DNA of 64,000 nt, taken from positions 62,001 to 126,000 of the forward strand of contig JAQAJJ010000001.1 of assembly GCA_028278675.1 (NCBI GenBank). The letters are read 5' to 3'. Shown here in pieces: positions 1 to 10,650 of this stretch. The notes under the pieces are model-generated. The model had not been told where the DNA came from. It saw only the letters and a list, made by a program, of their open reading frames with translations, and made no database searches. How positions within the stretch are numbered: position 1 is the first letter of the stretch; each line of letters starts with the position of its first letter. The position numbers and the translations under genes are program-made. The DNA comes from Candidatus Azophilus lithoversatilis (GTDB lineage: Bacteria; Pseudomonadota; Gammaproteobacteria; Pseudomonadales; Azotimanducaceae).

Positions 1-3
1 GAT

Positions 4-1578
4 TCAGCGGCTCTCGGCGCGGATGTCCCCGGTGATTGCCTCGAGGTCCGCGGTCATCAACACCCCGGTCAACTCCGTCATGGTCAACGCTTGGCTGACG
101 AACGCCGCCTTGCTCCAGCGCTCGATGGTGGCATGGCTGGACCAGTAGTGGCCGAGGAAGCCGCCAAGGCCGTAGGCGGGCACGTCGAGGCAGTGCCAGA
201 CGTCGCAGCGGCCGGCCAAGGCGATGGCGCCGACGCCCCACCAGACTTGCTGCAGGCCGCCATTGATGCCGGGGCGCTCCGGGGCCGCCACTTGGGCGCG
301 GGACCAGCCGTGCTTGCGCACCGCGCTGATGGCGGCGTCGATTAGTTGGGGATGGGCGCGGGACCACAGGTAGGATTGCTCGGTCAGCCCGGTCGGCTCC
401 ACCACGCCCTCGACTTCCCGGTAGTCCATCTCGCCCATGTGCTCCGCCTGCACCACGGCGACGATCTTTTGCCGCGCTTCGGGGTAGCGGTTCAGCCAGG
501 CCGGTTCGTTGTGCTCGCGTTCCATGCCCGGCATGTAGTGGCGGCAGTCCAAGTAGATGGTCAGGGTTCGCGGCCGGTGCGCTTGGGGAATTTGCGAGAA
601 GTACTTGACGATCGCCAGCAGGCCCAGAGCGCCGTTGTCCTGGGTGATCGAAGGTCCGTCGGTGTGGTTGACCAGCACAATCTGCTCATCTTGTGGCGTG
701 CCGTAATCCCTGCCGGGCAGGTAGGCGATGAGTTGGTAGGCTTCGGCCGGCTCCAGGGTGGCCTCCAGGCGCAGGGTCGCCGTCTTGCCCGCCTTGGCGT
801 CGACGATGACGCCGGCGCCATCCTCGCGGCCCAGAATGAGGGTGGGCGCATGGTAGAGGCTGGCCACCGGGAAGGTGTACAGGCCCTTCGTGCGCTCGAA
901 GGCCATGTCATAGACGATGATCGCGCCGGCCGCCCCGCCGGTGGCGGGAATCTCGTCGAGCCCCTGGGCGAGCTGCCACCAGATGTCGAAGGTGAAGGTC
1001 TCGGCCGGGTCAACGAAGGTGAAGGGGGCCTGCAGGGTCTCGGCGTCGGTGGCGAATTCGTAGTCGTTGAAGGTGTAGTTGATGATGTAGTCATCGTCGT
1101 AGGGCGGCTGCGGATGGGGCCGTGTGGGAATGACGACGATTTTGTCCTGGATGGAGTCGGGCGGGTCGTCGTGATCGTAGTACACCAACTCGCGGTTTAT
1201 GCCTTCCGCGCCGGTCGCTCCCGAATAGGCGCCGTAGCTGGCCACTCGCACCGCCCGGCCATCGGAGGTCAGGGACCAGCCCGCGGGGTCGTCCGAGGTG
1301 TCCCAACGCTCGAATGTCCAGCGGTTCCTGAACAGGTCCACCGCCCCGTACTCCTTGAGCTTGGCCTCCAGAAAGGCCAGGTAGCGCTGCCACTCCGGAC
1401 TGCCGGTGAGGGTGGGCAGATTGGCGTTCTTGACGCTCGCCCAAGCGTATGCCTCCTCCTCAGTGACGGTCCAGTCCCGATTCAGGGCGGTGAGCTGCGC
1501 TCGGTAGGGGTCCGGTTGCGGGGCTTCGGAACAGGCGGCCAGCAGCGCGACCAGAACTGCGGCGGACCACGCTCTCAT
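4..1578 (-). CDS. Lipoprotein with PA-like / M28-family peptidase-like fold
   Basis: Start MRAWSAAVLVALLAACSEAP has a signal peptide and lipobox; M28-like segments VNHTDGPSITQDNGALGLLAIVKYF and VVQAEHMGEM. Confidence 0.6.
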   Translation of the reverse strand: MRAWSAAVLVALLAACSEAPQPDPYRAQLTALNRDWTVTEEEAYAWASVKNANLPTLTGSPEWQRYLAFLEAKLKEYGAVDLFRNRWTFERWDTSDDPAGWSLTSDGRAVRVASYGAYSGATGAEGINRELVYYDHDDPPDSIQDKIVVIPTRPHPQPPYDDDYIINYTFNDYEFATDAETLQAPFTFVDPAETFTFDIWWQLAQGLDEIPATGGAAGAIIVYDMAFERTKGLYTFPVASLYHAPTLILGREDGAGVIVDAKAGKTATLRLEATLEPAEAYQLIAYLPGRDYGTPQDEQIVLVNHTDGPSITQDNGALGLLAIVKYFSQIPQAHRPRTLTIYLDCRHYMPGMEREHNEPAWLNRYPEARQKIVAVVQAEHMGEMDYREVEGVVEPTGLTEQSYLWSRAHPQLIDAAISAVRKHGWSRAQVAAPERPGINGGLQQVWWGVGAIALAGRCDVWHCLDVPAYGLGGFLGHYWSSHATIERWSKAAFVSQALTMTELTGVLMTADLEAITGDIRAESR

Positions 1579-2882
1579 TGGCTGGCTTTGAATTCGATGT
1601 GCAGTTCCTTCAAAGCCCGCAGGGCGAAGTTGGGCGCGATGGTGAAGTCGTTTTCGCCCGGCGCAAACCACATCTCGTCAACGCGGTCCACCAGCGCCTT
1701 GAACGACCAGTACATCTCCCGCCGGGCCAGGGGCGCGCCCAGGCAGTGGTGTATGCCCGAACCGAAGGCCAGGTGCCGCCCCGGCTTGTCCCGGTTGAGG
1801 TCAAGCTGCTCCGGACACTCGAACTCCCGTTCGTCGCGGTTGGCGGCGGCGTAGCGGATGTTGAGCATGGCGCCTTGAGGGATGGTGACGCCGTGCAGTT
1901 CGATGTCCCTGGCGGCGGTGCGGAAGAGGCCTTGCACCGGCCCTTCGAGACGCAGCACTTCCTCGCAGAAGGTGCGCAGGTGCTGTTCCGGGTCGGCTTT
2001 CAGCATGGCCCAGGCTTCCGGGTTCTCGATGAGCAGCTTGACGCCGTAGCCGATCGCGTTGGTGGAGGTTTCCGAGCCGCCGACGAAGGTGTCCGCCATC
2101 ATTTCCGCATGCAGCTCATTGTCGTTGAGGGGACGGCCCCATTCCGGGATGACGCGGTTCACCAGGTCGGAGAGCAGGGTGTCGTCGGGTTCCCGGCGCA
2201 AGCGTTCGAAGATGGGCTGGAAGTAGTGCTGGGCCTCGATTTCCATCTCCACCGACCACTTCTCCTCCGCCTCGGTCTGCATCATGCCGAGCCGCTGCAC
2301 CCAGGCATCGGTCCAAGCCTTGATTTGCCAGATGTCCTCTTCCGGCACACCCACCTGGCGGCCGATCACAATGAGCGGCAGGGGCACGGCGAACTGCTTG
2401 ACCCAGTCGCAGCGGCCATCGCCGATGAAGGCGCCGATCAGCTTGTAGGCGGTTTCCGCCACGAACGGGTCCATGGCCTTGATCTTCTTGGGGCGGAAGG
2501 CCTCGTTGAACATGGCCCGCATCTGCTTGTGGTTGGGATCGTCGCGCCCGGCCAAGGTGGGGGCGGGCACCCAGCCCTCGTCTTGGTAGAGCTGCATCAT
2601 GCGCGTTGCGCGTTCGGCGTCGATGCGTCCGCGCCCGCCGCCCTGGCCGCCGCGCATGCCGCTGACGTAGGCTTCGGTGTCCAGCAGGATGTCGCGCAGG
2701 TCCTCGAAGCGGGTGATGACGTAGAAGCCGGTCAGTGGATCCTTCCACACGGGCGCCTCGTCGCGCAGTCTTTCGTAGGCGGGGTAGGGGCAGTTCTGCA
2801 GGTCGGCATTGAGTAGATTGATGTCGTCGAGGGATTCGGGCGTGACGGGTTGGTAGGGTTGCTTGGATTCTGCTTGGCTCAT
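1575..2882 (-). CDS. Cytochrome P450
   Basis: Heme-binding motif HLAFGSGIHHCLGAPLARREM; I-helix region MMADTFVGGSETSTNAIG; RBS GAGGGG before ATG at 2882. Confidence 0.95.
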   Translation of the reverse strand: MSQAESKQPYQPVTPESLDDINLLNADLQNCPYPAYERLRDEAPVWKDPLTGFYVITRFEDLRDILLDTEAYVSGMRGGQGGGRGRIDAERATRMMQLYQDEGWVPAPTLAGRDDPNHKQMRAMFNEAFRPKKIKAMDPFVAETAYKLIGAFIGDGRCDWVKQFAVPLPLIVIGRQVGVPEEDIWQIKAWTDAWVQRLGMMQTEAEEKWSVEMEIEAQHYFQPIFERLRREPDDTLLSDLVNRVIPEWGRPLNDNELHAEMMADTFVGGSETSTNAIGYGVKLLIENPEAWAMLKADPEQHLRTFCEEVLRLEGPVQGLFRTAARDIELHGVTIPQGAMLNIRYAAANRDEREFECPEQLDLNRDKPGRHLAFGSGIHHCLGAPLARREMYWSFKALVDRVDEMWFAPGENDFTIAPNFALRALKELHIEFKASQ

Positions 2883-2893
2883 GTCAATTCCCC

Positions 2894-3418
2894 TCAACCG
2901 GCTTCACGGATCAAATCCGTCACGCCGTCCCATTGCTCGTGATCCCGCTTCCAGCCCTCGAACAGATCGACGATGATGGGCGCATCGCCGGGCAGTTCCA
3001 CGTACCAGCCCATGTCGTCGCGGCTGTCCATGTAGGCGACGTAGTCGCCGCCCCAAAGGGTGCAGGCGGTTTCGTAGCCCGCCTCGTTGAAGCGCTTGAT
3101 TTCGCCGCCGACATCGTGAATCAGCAGGCCGATGTGGTGAAAGCCCTGTTCGCCTTCGGCGTACATCTCCCGGTAGATGGACGGCGTGTCGTCGTGTTGG
3201 GCGATGAATTGGACGTGGGCCGGCCCCGCTTGCCCGAACGCGTAGCTGACATCGGCCTCCACCGGCTCGCCCCGGTAGCGGAAGCTTTCGGCGATGTGGT
3301 GGCGCACGACATGAAACGGCCCGGCGCCGACCATCTTGTTCCACTTGCGGCAGGCCTCGTCGATGTCGTTGACGAAATAGGCGTATTGCCAAATGGGGTG
3401 TCGAATGATGCTCATCAA
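2894..3418 (-). CDS. VOC (glyoxalase/bleomycin resistance) family protein
   Basis: IWQYAYFVNDIDEACRKWNKMVGAGPFHV...GFHHIGLLIHDV, typical VOC pattern. Confidence 0.85.
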   Translation of the reverse strand: MMSIIRHPIWQYAYFVNDIDEACRKWNKMVGAGPFHVVRHHIAESFRYRGEPVEADVSYAFGQAGPAHVQFIAQHDDTPSIYREMYAEGEQGFHHIGLLIHDVGGEIKRFNEAGYETACTLWGGDYVAYMDSRDDMGWYVELPGDAPIIVDLFEGWKRDHEQWDGVTDLIREAG

Positions 3419-3570
3419 GTCCCTCCAGAACCTTGTTCCCGCTGCGACAGGGGCGAAAAGATAGCAGAAATGGCGTTTGGCAGCAGGTACAGGACATTGC
3501 GGGCCTGCCCGCGGGCGCCCATGCCCAGGAAGCGCTACCGGCCATGGAGCAGTTTAACTGAGTCGCGCCG

Positions 3571-3660
3571 ATCGGGGTTGTCGTGATCACCGGTTCGCGC
3601 ATTCACCGGACCAACCTGGTCAGCTCCAGTCCCGTCACCCAACTCGGTGTGCAGCCCCTG
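3571..3660 (+). pseudogene. Fragment of TonB-dependent receptor plug domain
   Basis: Frame reads IGVVVITGSRIHRTNLVSSSPVTQLGVQPL, resembling the VTGSRI plug motif of TonB-dependent receptors; no barrel follows. Confidence 0.5.
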
Positions 3661-3740
3661 AGCTCGCTCTTGCCCTCCGACGTCGCCCGTTGGGTGGTAA
3701 GCTTGGCCCGTATTGTGGGTTCAGATGACTGGGAGAGGCG

Positions 3741-3941
3741 ATGTCCATCGAAAACGGCGAGCGCTTTATTCGGGCATTGAAGGCGGATCAGGCGTTGCGG
3801 GACAAGGTCAAGGCCGAAGGTCGGGACCATTTCACCGCCATCGCTGCCGCAGCGGGCGCGTCTTGCGATGCGTTTGACGTGGTGGTGGCCCTGCTAAGGC
3901 AGATCGAGGGCGACGAAACCTTGCCGGATTGGGAGCGTTAG
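3741..3941 (+). CDS. Small Nif11-like domain protein (66 aa)
   Basis: MSIENGERFIRALKADQALRDKVKAEGRDHFTAIAAAAGASCDAFDV matches the Nif11/N-terminal leader-like pattern. Confidence 0.55.
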   Translation: MSIENGERFIRALKADQALRDKVKAEGRDHFTAIAAAAGASCDAFDVVVALLRQIEGDETLPDWER

Positions 3942-4730
3942 CTACCCGGAACTGCGCCGTGGCCGAATGACGCCGATTTCCGACGCCTCCACGGAGGCTA
4001 CAAGGCTGCCGACTTCCGGGCAGTCGGTGTACTCGGTCCGCAGGCGCTTGCAAGCTTCCTCCGCGGTGAGGCCGGAGCGGTAGAGGATCTTGAAGGCGCC
4101 ACGCAGGATGGCGATGAGTTCCGGCCCGTAACCGCGCCGGCGCATCCCCTCGACGTTCATGCCCACGGCTGTGGCCGGATTGCCCGCCACGGTGACGTAG
4201 GCCGGCACATCCTTGAGCACCAGGCTCATGCCCGCGATGTGGGCGTGTGCGCCGATGGCGCGGAATTGCGGCACTCCGGCGTAACCGCCAAAGTTGGCGT
4301 GGTCGCCCACCGTGCAGTGCCCGGACACCGAGGCGTTGTTGGCCATGATGACGTGGTCGCCCAAAGTGCAGTCGTGGCCGATGTGGACATAGGCCATGAA
4401 CAGCCCATGGCTGCCAACAACGGTTGCGCCCTGGCCCTGCGCCATGCCCCGATGCACCGTGACGCCCTCGCGGAAGACGTTGCCGTCGCCAATTTCCAGA
4501 CGGGTCGGCTCGCCGCGGTAAGCCAGCGCCGGGGTGTCTTCGCCAATGGTGGCGAACTGATAGATGCGGTTACCCGCACCCATGCGCGTGGGCCCCTTGA
4601 TGACGGTGTGCGACCCGATGACGCAGCCGTCGCCGATCACGACGTCCGGCCCGATGAGGGTCCAGGGCCCGACTTCGACGCCGTCGCCGAGCTCGGCGGA
4701 GGGGTCGATGATGGCGCGGGCGTCAATCAC
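3942..4730 (-). CDS. lpxA: UDP-N-acetylglucosamine acyltransferase
   Basis: Hexapeptide-repeat protein with HRGMAQGQGAT...GHDCTLGDHVIMANNASVSGHCTVGDHANFGG; next to fabZ and lpxD. Confidence 0.95.
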   Translation of the reverse strand: MIDARAIIDPSAELGDGVEVGPWTLIGPDVVIGDGCVIGSHTVIKGPTRMGAGNRIYQFATIGEDTPALAYRGEPTRLEIGDGNVFREGVTVHRGMAQGQGATVVGSHGLFMAYVHIGHDCTLGDHVIMANNASVSGHCTVGDHANFGGYAGVPQFRAIGAHAHIAGMSLVLKDVPAYVTVAGNPATAVGMNVEGMRRRGYGPELIAILRGAFKILYRSGLTAEEACKRLRTEYTDCPEVGSLVASVEASEIGVIRPRRSSG

Positions 4731-4739
4731 CGGCGAGTG

Positions 4740-5198
4740 TCACGGCTTGCGGCCAGCGCAAAGAATGTCCGAAGTGCAGGCGAGTTCACCGTCCACGTAC
4801 GCCTGGCAGGCGAATTTCATCAGCGTGCGGCGCTCGACGAGAATCTTGCTTTCCATGTCGAGGCGGTCGCCGGGCACCACCGGACGCTTGAAGCGAGTGT
4901 TGTCAGTCCCCGCTAGGTAGAAGATGACGTCCTCCGCTTCCTGATCCTTGGTCGCCATCGTCAGCACTCCCGACACCTGCGCCATGGCCTCGACGATGAG
5001 CACCCCCGGCATGATGGGATGGTTGGGGAAGTGGCCGCTGAAGAAGGGTTCGTTGATGGTGACGTTCTTGTAGCCCTTGATGCTTTCCCCGGGCGTCAGC
5101 GCCGTGATCCGGTCAACGAGCAAAAACGGATAGCGGTGCGGCAGATATCTTAACAGATCGTCCATGCTCACGATTGAATCGCTCATTTGTCGGATCAC
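4740..5198 (-). CDS. fabZ: 3-hydroxyacyl-ACP dehydratase
   Basis: [13 protein letters not shown] and [22 protein letters not shown] motifs. Confidence 0.97.
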   Translation of the reverse strand: MIRQMSDSIVSMDDLLRYLPHRYPFLLVDRITALTPGESIKGYKNVTINEPFFSGHFPNHPIMPGVLIVEAMAQVSGVLTMATKDQEAEDVIFYLAGTDNTRFKRPVVPGDRLDMESKILVERRTLMKFACQAYVDGELACTSDILCAGRKP

Positions 5199-5214
5199 CG
5201 TTTTTGGCGGGAGT

Positions 5215-6276
5215 TCATGACGGATTGTCGGCGGGCGACCCTTCCAGCTCGGCGATCCGCCGGTCCAGCTTGGCGACCCGGCGGGCCAGCTCGTCGAGGT
5301 TCTGGAAACGCAGGACGTTGCGCTTCCAAGCGGTGGCAGCGTTGTGCAAGACGCCTCCGGAGTAGGTGCCGGGCACGGTGATCGAACGCGAAACGTGGGT
5401 GCAGCCGCTGATGGTCACTCCATCGCAGATGCGGATCGGCCGATCGCCGCCGACGCCGACCATGCCGGCCAGAACGCAGCCTCGACCGATTTCGGTGCTG
5501 CCGACGATGCCCACGCAGCCGCAGATTAGGCTATGGGCACCGATGCGGCAGTTGTGGCCGATTTGCACTTGATTGTCGATCTTGACGCCGTCCTCGATGA
5601 GGGTGTCTTCGATAGCCCCCCGATCGACGGTGGTGGCCGCGCCGATGCTTACGTCCCGACCGACCGTCACGCCGCCGAGCTGGGCGATGGGCGCCAAGGC
5701 GCCGCCGCTGCTGCGGGCGAATCCGAAGCCGTCGGCGCCGAGCACCGCGTTGGCATGCACCACGGAGCGCGCGCCGATCTTGACGTCGTCATAGAGGGTG
5801 GCGTTGGCCATGATGCGGACGCCTTCGTCGAGTCGGCAGCGGGCGCCGACGACGGCGTTGGCGTGAATGGCCACGTCCCCGGCGACGGTGGTTTCCGATC
5901 CGATCACCACCCCGGGGCCGATGCTCGCCGTCCCGTCGACGGTGGCGCTCGCGTCAATCCGGGCGCTGGCGTGAATCCCCGCGCTGAGTCGCGGTGGACG
6001 CTCCCAGAGGCGTGAGGCTAAGGCAAATGCGAAGTAGGGATCGGCGACGACGATGGCGTTGGTGGGACAAAGCGCCAGGTCGCGATCATGAAGAATGACG
6101 GCTGACGCCTTGGTCTTGGGCAAATCCGGTCGATAGGCCGGATTGGAAAGGTGGGTGAGCTGGCCGGGTGCCGCTGAAGGCAGGGCCCCCAAGCCGGAAA
6201 TCGCAACATCCGCGTCGCCGACGACCTGGCCGCCCAATCGCTCGGCTAGTTCGCCGAGGCGGTAGGCGCCGGTCAC
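5215..6276 (-). CDS. lpxD: UDP-3-O-acylglucosamine N-acyltransferase
   Basis: Hexapeptide repeats, GADGFGFA and IGHNCRIG motifs, synteny with fabZ. Confidence 0.95.
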   Translation of the reverse strand: MTGAYRLGELAERLGGQVVGDADVAISGLGALPSAAPGQLTHLSNPAYRPDLPKTKASAVILHDRDLALCPTNAIVVADPYFAFALASRLWERPPRLSAGIHASARIDASATVDGTASIGPGVVIGSETTVAGDVAIHANAVVGARCRLDEGVRIMANATLYDDVKIGARSVVHANAVLGADGFGFARSSGGALAPIAQLGGVTVGRDVSIGAATTVDRGAIEDTLIEDGVKIDNQVQIGHNCRIGAHSLICGCVGIVGSTEIGRGCVLAGMVGVGGDRPIRICDGVTISGCTHVSRSITVPGTYSGGVLHNAATAWKRNVLRFQNLDELARRVAKLDRRIAELEGSPADNPS

Positions 6277-6878
6277 GAACTCGGCGCGTCGCGCTTCTGG
6301 TTCAGCTTTTCCGTGACCCGGCGGGTGATGTCGTGCTTGGGATTGACGTAGCGGAGGTTGGCGCGCTCCATGATGAGGTCATAGCCTTCCAGCTCAATGA
6401 GATCCTTAAGCACCGCATCCACCTTCGGCACCATCACCTGCAGCAGGTCCTGGCGTCGGTCCTGCAGGGCCTTTTGCAGCTTGTTGACCAGAAACTCGTA
6501 GTCGATCCGCTTGTCCTCGATGTCCTTCTGCGCCTTGCGCTGCTCGGTTGGGCTCATGACTTCGCCATCCGTTTGCAGCTTTTCCTGCAAGGCCTGGATT
6601 TCGGCGCCGAGCGCATTGACCTCCTCCTCCTCCTTCTTGAGTTCGCTCTGCGCCTGCTCCAGAAGGGCCTTGGCCTCTTCGCTGGACACCAGCGCCCGCT
6701 GGGTGTCCAAGACGGCGATCTTCAGTTCCGCAGCGGCCATGGCGGCTGCGCTCAAGCCCAAGGCCAGTAGGGACGACTGGGCAAACCTCTTTATCCTGAA
6801 ACGGTTGATCACGGCAGGGTTGATCACGAAACGGCTCCTTGCTGTTGTTGCTCGCGGTGGCCAAGGCGGCATGGCCAA
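6273..6878 (-). CDS. ompH: OmpH/Skp-family periplasmic chaperone
   Basis: AELKIAVLDTQRALVSSEEAKALLEQAQSELKKEEEEV coiled coil after a signal peptide; start position uncertain. Confidence 0.85.
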   Translation of the reverse strand: MAMPPWPPRATTARSRFVINPAVINRFRIKRFAQSSLLALGLSAAAMAAAELKIAVLDTQRALVSSEEAKALLEQAQSELKKEEEEVNALGAEIQALQEKLQTDGEVMSPTEQRKAQKDIEDKRIDYEFLVNKLQKALQDRRQDLLQVMVPKVDAVLKDLIELEGYDLIMERANLRYVNPKHDITRRVTEKLNQKRDAPSS

Positions 6879-6943
6879 ACCGCGATGCCAAAGTGTAACC
6901 CGTCCATTCTACATCAGACGGCGCGGGAAGGCGCACCAGCTGA

Positions 6944-8503
<1,560 letters not shown>

Positions 8504-8512
8504 TGTCGGCTG

Positions 8513-10192
8513 ATGCCAGCGCCTCTACAAGCCGTTGAGCCGGCAGCGGCCGGGCGCCCCAAGGGCGAGCGAGCGCGCTCAGAAAACGAGCGAGCGCGCT
8601 CAGAAAACAAGCGCGGGCGCCTCCGGGACGAACGGCTGCTCATTGTCGATTTCGGTTCGCAATACACCCAGCTGATTGCCCGACGGGTGCGTGAGGCGGG
8701 CGTCTATTCGGAAATCCTCTCCTACGATGTCGGCATCGAGGCCATAGCCGCTTTCGGCGCTCGGGGCATCATCCTGTCCGGTGGGCCGGAGTCGGTCACA
8801 CAAGCTGCGGCTCCCCCCATTCCAAAGGGCCTGTTCGATCTTGGCGTGCCGGTGCTGGGGATTTGCTATGGCATGCAGGCCATGGCCAGGCACTTTGGCG
8901 GGCAGGTGGCGGCTTCCGCCAAGCGGGAGTTCGGTCCGGCGGAGATTTGGGTGCGCGGCCCGTCGCGGCTGCTGTCCGTGCTTGAACTTGACGAGGAAGG
9001 CGGCCTGCCGGTCTGGATGAGCCACGGCGACAAGGTGGCGTCGGCGCCGTCGGGCTTTCGAATCACGGCATCCACGGACAGCGCCCCGGTGGCCGCCATG
9101 GAGCATGAGCGGGCGCCTTGGTACGGCCTGCAGTTCCATCCCGAAGTCACCCACACCGATCAAGGAGAGGCCATCTACCGCCAGTTCGTTCGGGGCATCT
9201 GCGGTTGCGAGGGGACTTGGACGGCGGACAACATCATCGATGACGCCATCGAACGGGTGCGGCGGCAGGTCGGTGCCGACAAAGTGGTGCTCGGCTTGTC
9301 AGGCGGCGTGGATTCCAGCGTGGTGGCTGCGCTCCTGGCCCGAGCCATCGGCGATCAGCTCACTTGCGTATTCGTTGACAACGGCTTGCTGCGCAAGAAG
9401 GAACGGGCGGAAGTGGAGGCCGCCTTTGCGCACCCTGCTGCACCCACCAACGCGCCGAACCTCAACTTGGTCACGGTGGACGCCCGCCGGGAGTTCTTCG
9501 CTCGCCTGGCGGGGGTCGATGAACCCGAGGCCAAACGGCGGGCCATTGGCGAGACCTTCATCGACGTCTTCGAACGGGTGGCCAATGAGATAGACGGCGT
9601 CTCTTGGCTGGCTCAAGGCACGATCTATCCCGACGTGATCGAGTCCGCCGCCAGCGTCCACGGCAACGCCCACGTCATCAAGTCCCACCACAACGTGGGC
9701 GGGCTGCCGGAGCGGATGTCGCTGAAGCTTGTTGAACCCCTGCGCGAGCTGTTCAAGGACGAGGTTCGCAGGGTGGGCGCCCGGCTCGGCTTGCCGGACA
9801 GCCTGATCAACCGCCACCCGTTTCCCGGGCCGGGGCTGGCGGTGCGCGTACTCGGCGAAGTTAAGCAGCGCTATGCCGACGTGCTGCGTGAGGCGGACGC
9901 CATCTTCCTTGAGGCATTGCGCGCGGCGGGCTTTTACGATCAGGTCAGCCAAGCATTCGCCGTCTATTTGCCGGTGAAGTCCGTGGGCGTGGTCGGTGAC
10001 GCCCGCCGCTATGAACACGTCATCGCCTTGCGGGCGGTGGAGACGGTGGATTTCATGACCGCGCGCTGGGCGCGGCTGCCGCTCGACCTCCTCGAGCAGG
10101 TATCGAGCCGGATCATCAACGAGTTGCCGCAGGTCTCCCGGGTGGTGTACGACATTTCCAGCAAACCGCCGGCGACCATTGAGTGGGAATAG
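8513..10192 (+). CDS. guaA: GMP synthase (glutamine-hydrolysing)
   Basis: [39 protein letters not shown]-terminal PPATIEWE. Confidence 0.98.
   Translation: MPAPLQAVEPAAAGRPKGERARSENERARSENKRGRLRDERLLIVDFGSQYTQLIARRVREAGVYSEILSYDVGIEAIAAFGARGIILSGGPESVTQAAAPPIPKGLFDLGVPVLGICYGMQAMARHFGGQVAASAKREFGPAEIWVRGPSRLLSVLELDEEGGLPVWMSHGDKVASAPSGFRITASTDSAPVAAMEHERAPWYGLQFHPEVTHTDQGEAIYRQFVRGICGCEGTWTADNIIDDAIERVRRQVGADKVVLGLSGGVDSSVVAALLARAIGDQLTCVFVDNGLLRKKERAEVEAAFAHPAAPTNAPNLNLVTVDARREFFARLAGVDEPEAKRRAIGETFIDVFERVANEIDGVSWLAQGTIYPDVIESAASVHGNAHVIKSHHNVGGLPERMSLKLVEPLRELFKDEVRRVGARLGLPDSLINRHPFPGPGLAVRVLGEVKQRYADVLREADAIFLEALRAAGFYDQVSQAFAVYLPVKSVGVVGDARRYEHVIALRAVETVDFMTARWARLPLDLLEQVSSRIINELPQVSRVVYDISSKPPATIEWE
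8566..8607 (+). repeat. Perfect 21-bp in-frame tandem duplication in the guaA N-terminal extension
   Basis: cgagcgagcgcgctcagaaaa at 8566-8586 and 8587-8607; encodes ERARSEN twice. Confidence 0.95.
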
Positions 10193-10650
10193 CGGAAACT
10201 GATCTTGCTTGGATGGGACGGGCCCTTGAGCTGGCCGAGAGCGCTGCAACTCAGGGCGAAGTGCCGGTCGGGGCCGTTGTGGTGGACACGGCGGGCAATA
10301 CCTTGCTCGGCCGGGGCCGCAACCGGGTCATCGAGCAGCGCGACCCGAGCGCTCATGCGGAGATCGTCGCGCTTCGCGAAGCTGGGACGGCACGGGGCAA
10401 CTACCGGCTGCCGGGTGCCACTGTTTACGTTACCGTGGAGCCCTGCACCATGTGTGCGGGCGCCTTGGTTCACGCCCGCATCCAACGGCTGGTGTTCGGA
10501 GCGTCGGAGCCGCGGGCGGGCGCCGTGGAAAGCCGGGCGCGGGTGTTGGACAACCCGGCGCACAACCATCGAGTGGCTGTCAGCAGCGGTGTCATGGCAG
10601 CGGAGTGCGGCGCCCTGATGCGTGCGTTTTTCGAGGAGCGGCGGTCGTGA
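10183..10650 (+). CDS. tadA: tRNA-specific adenosine deaminase
   Basis: [11 protein letters not shown] and [14 protein letters not shown] zinc-deaminase motifs; guaA-tadA order. Confidence 0.95.
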   Translation: MGIAETDLAWMGRALELAESAATQGEVPVGAVVVDTAGNTLLGRGRNRVIEQRDPSAHAEIVALREAGTARGNYRLPGATVYVTVEPCTMCAGALVHARIQRLVFGASEPRAGAVESRARVLDNPAHNHRVAVSSGVMAAECGALMRAFFEERRS

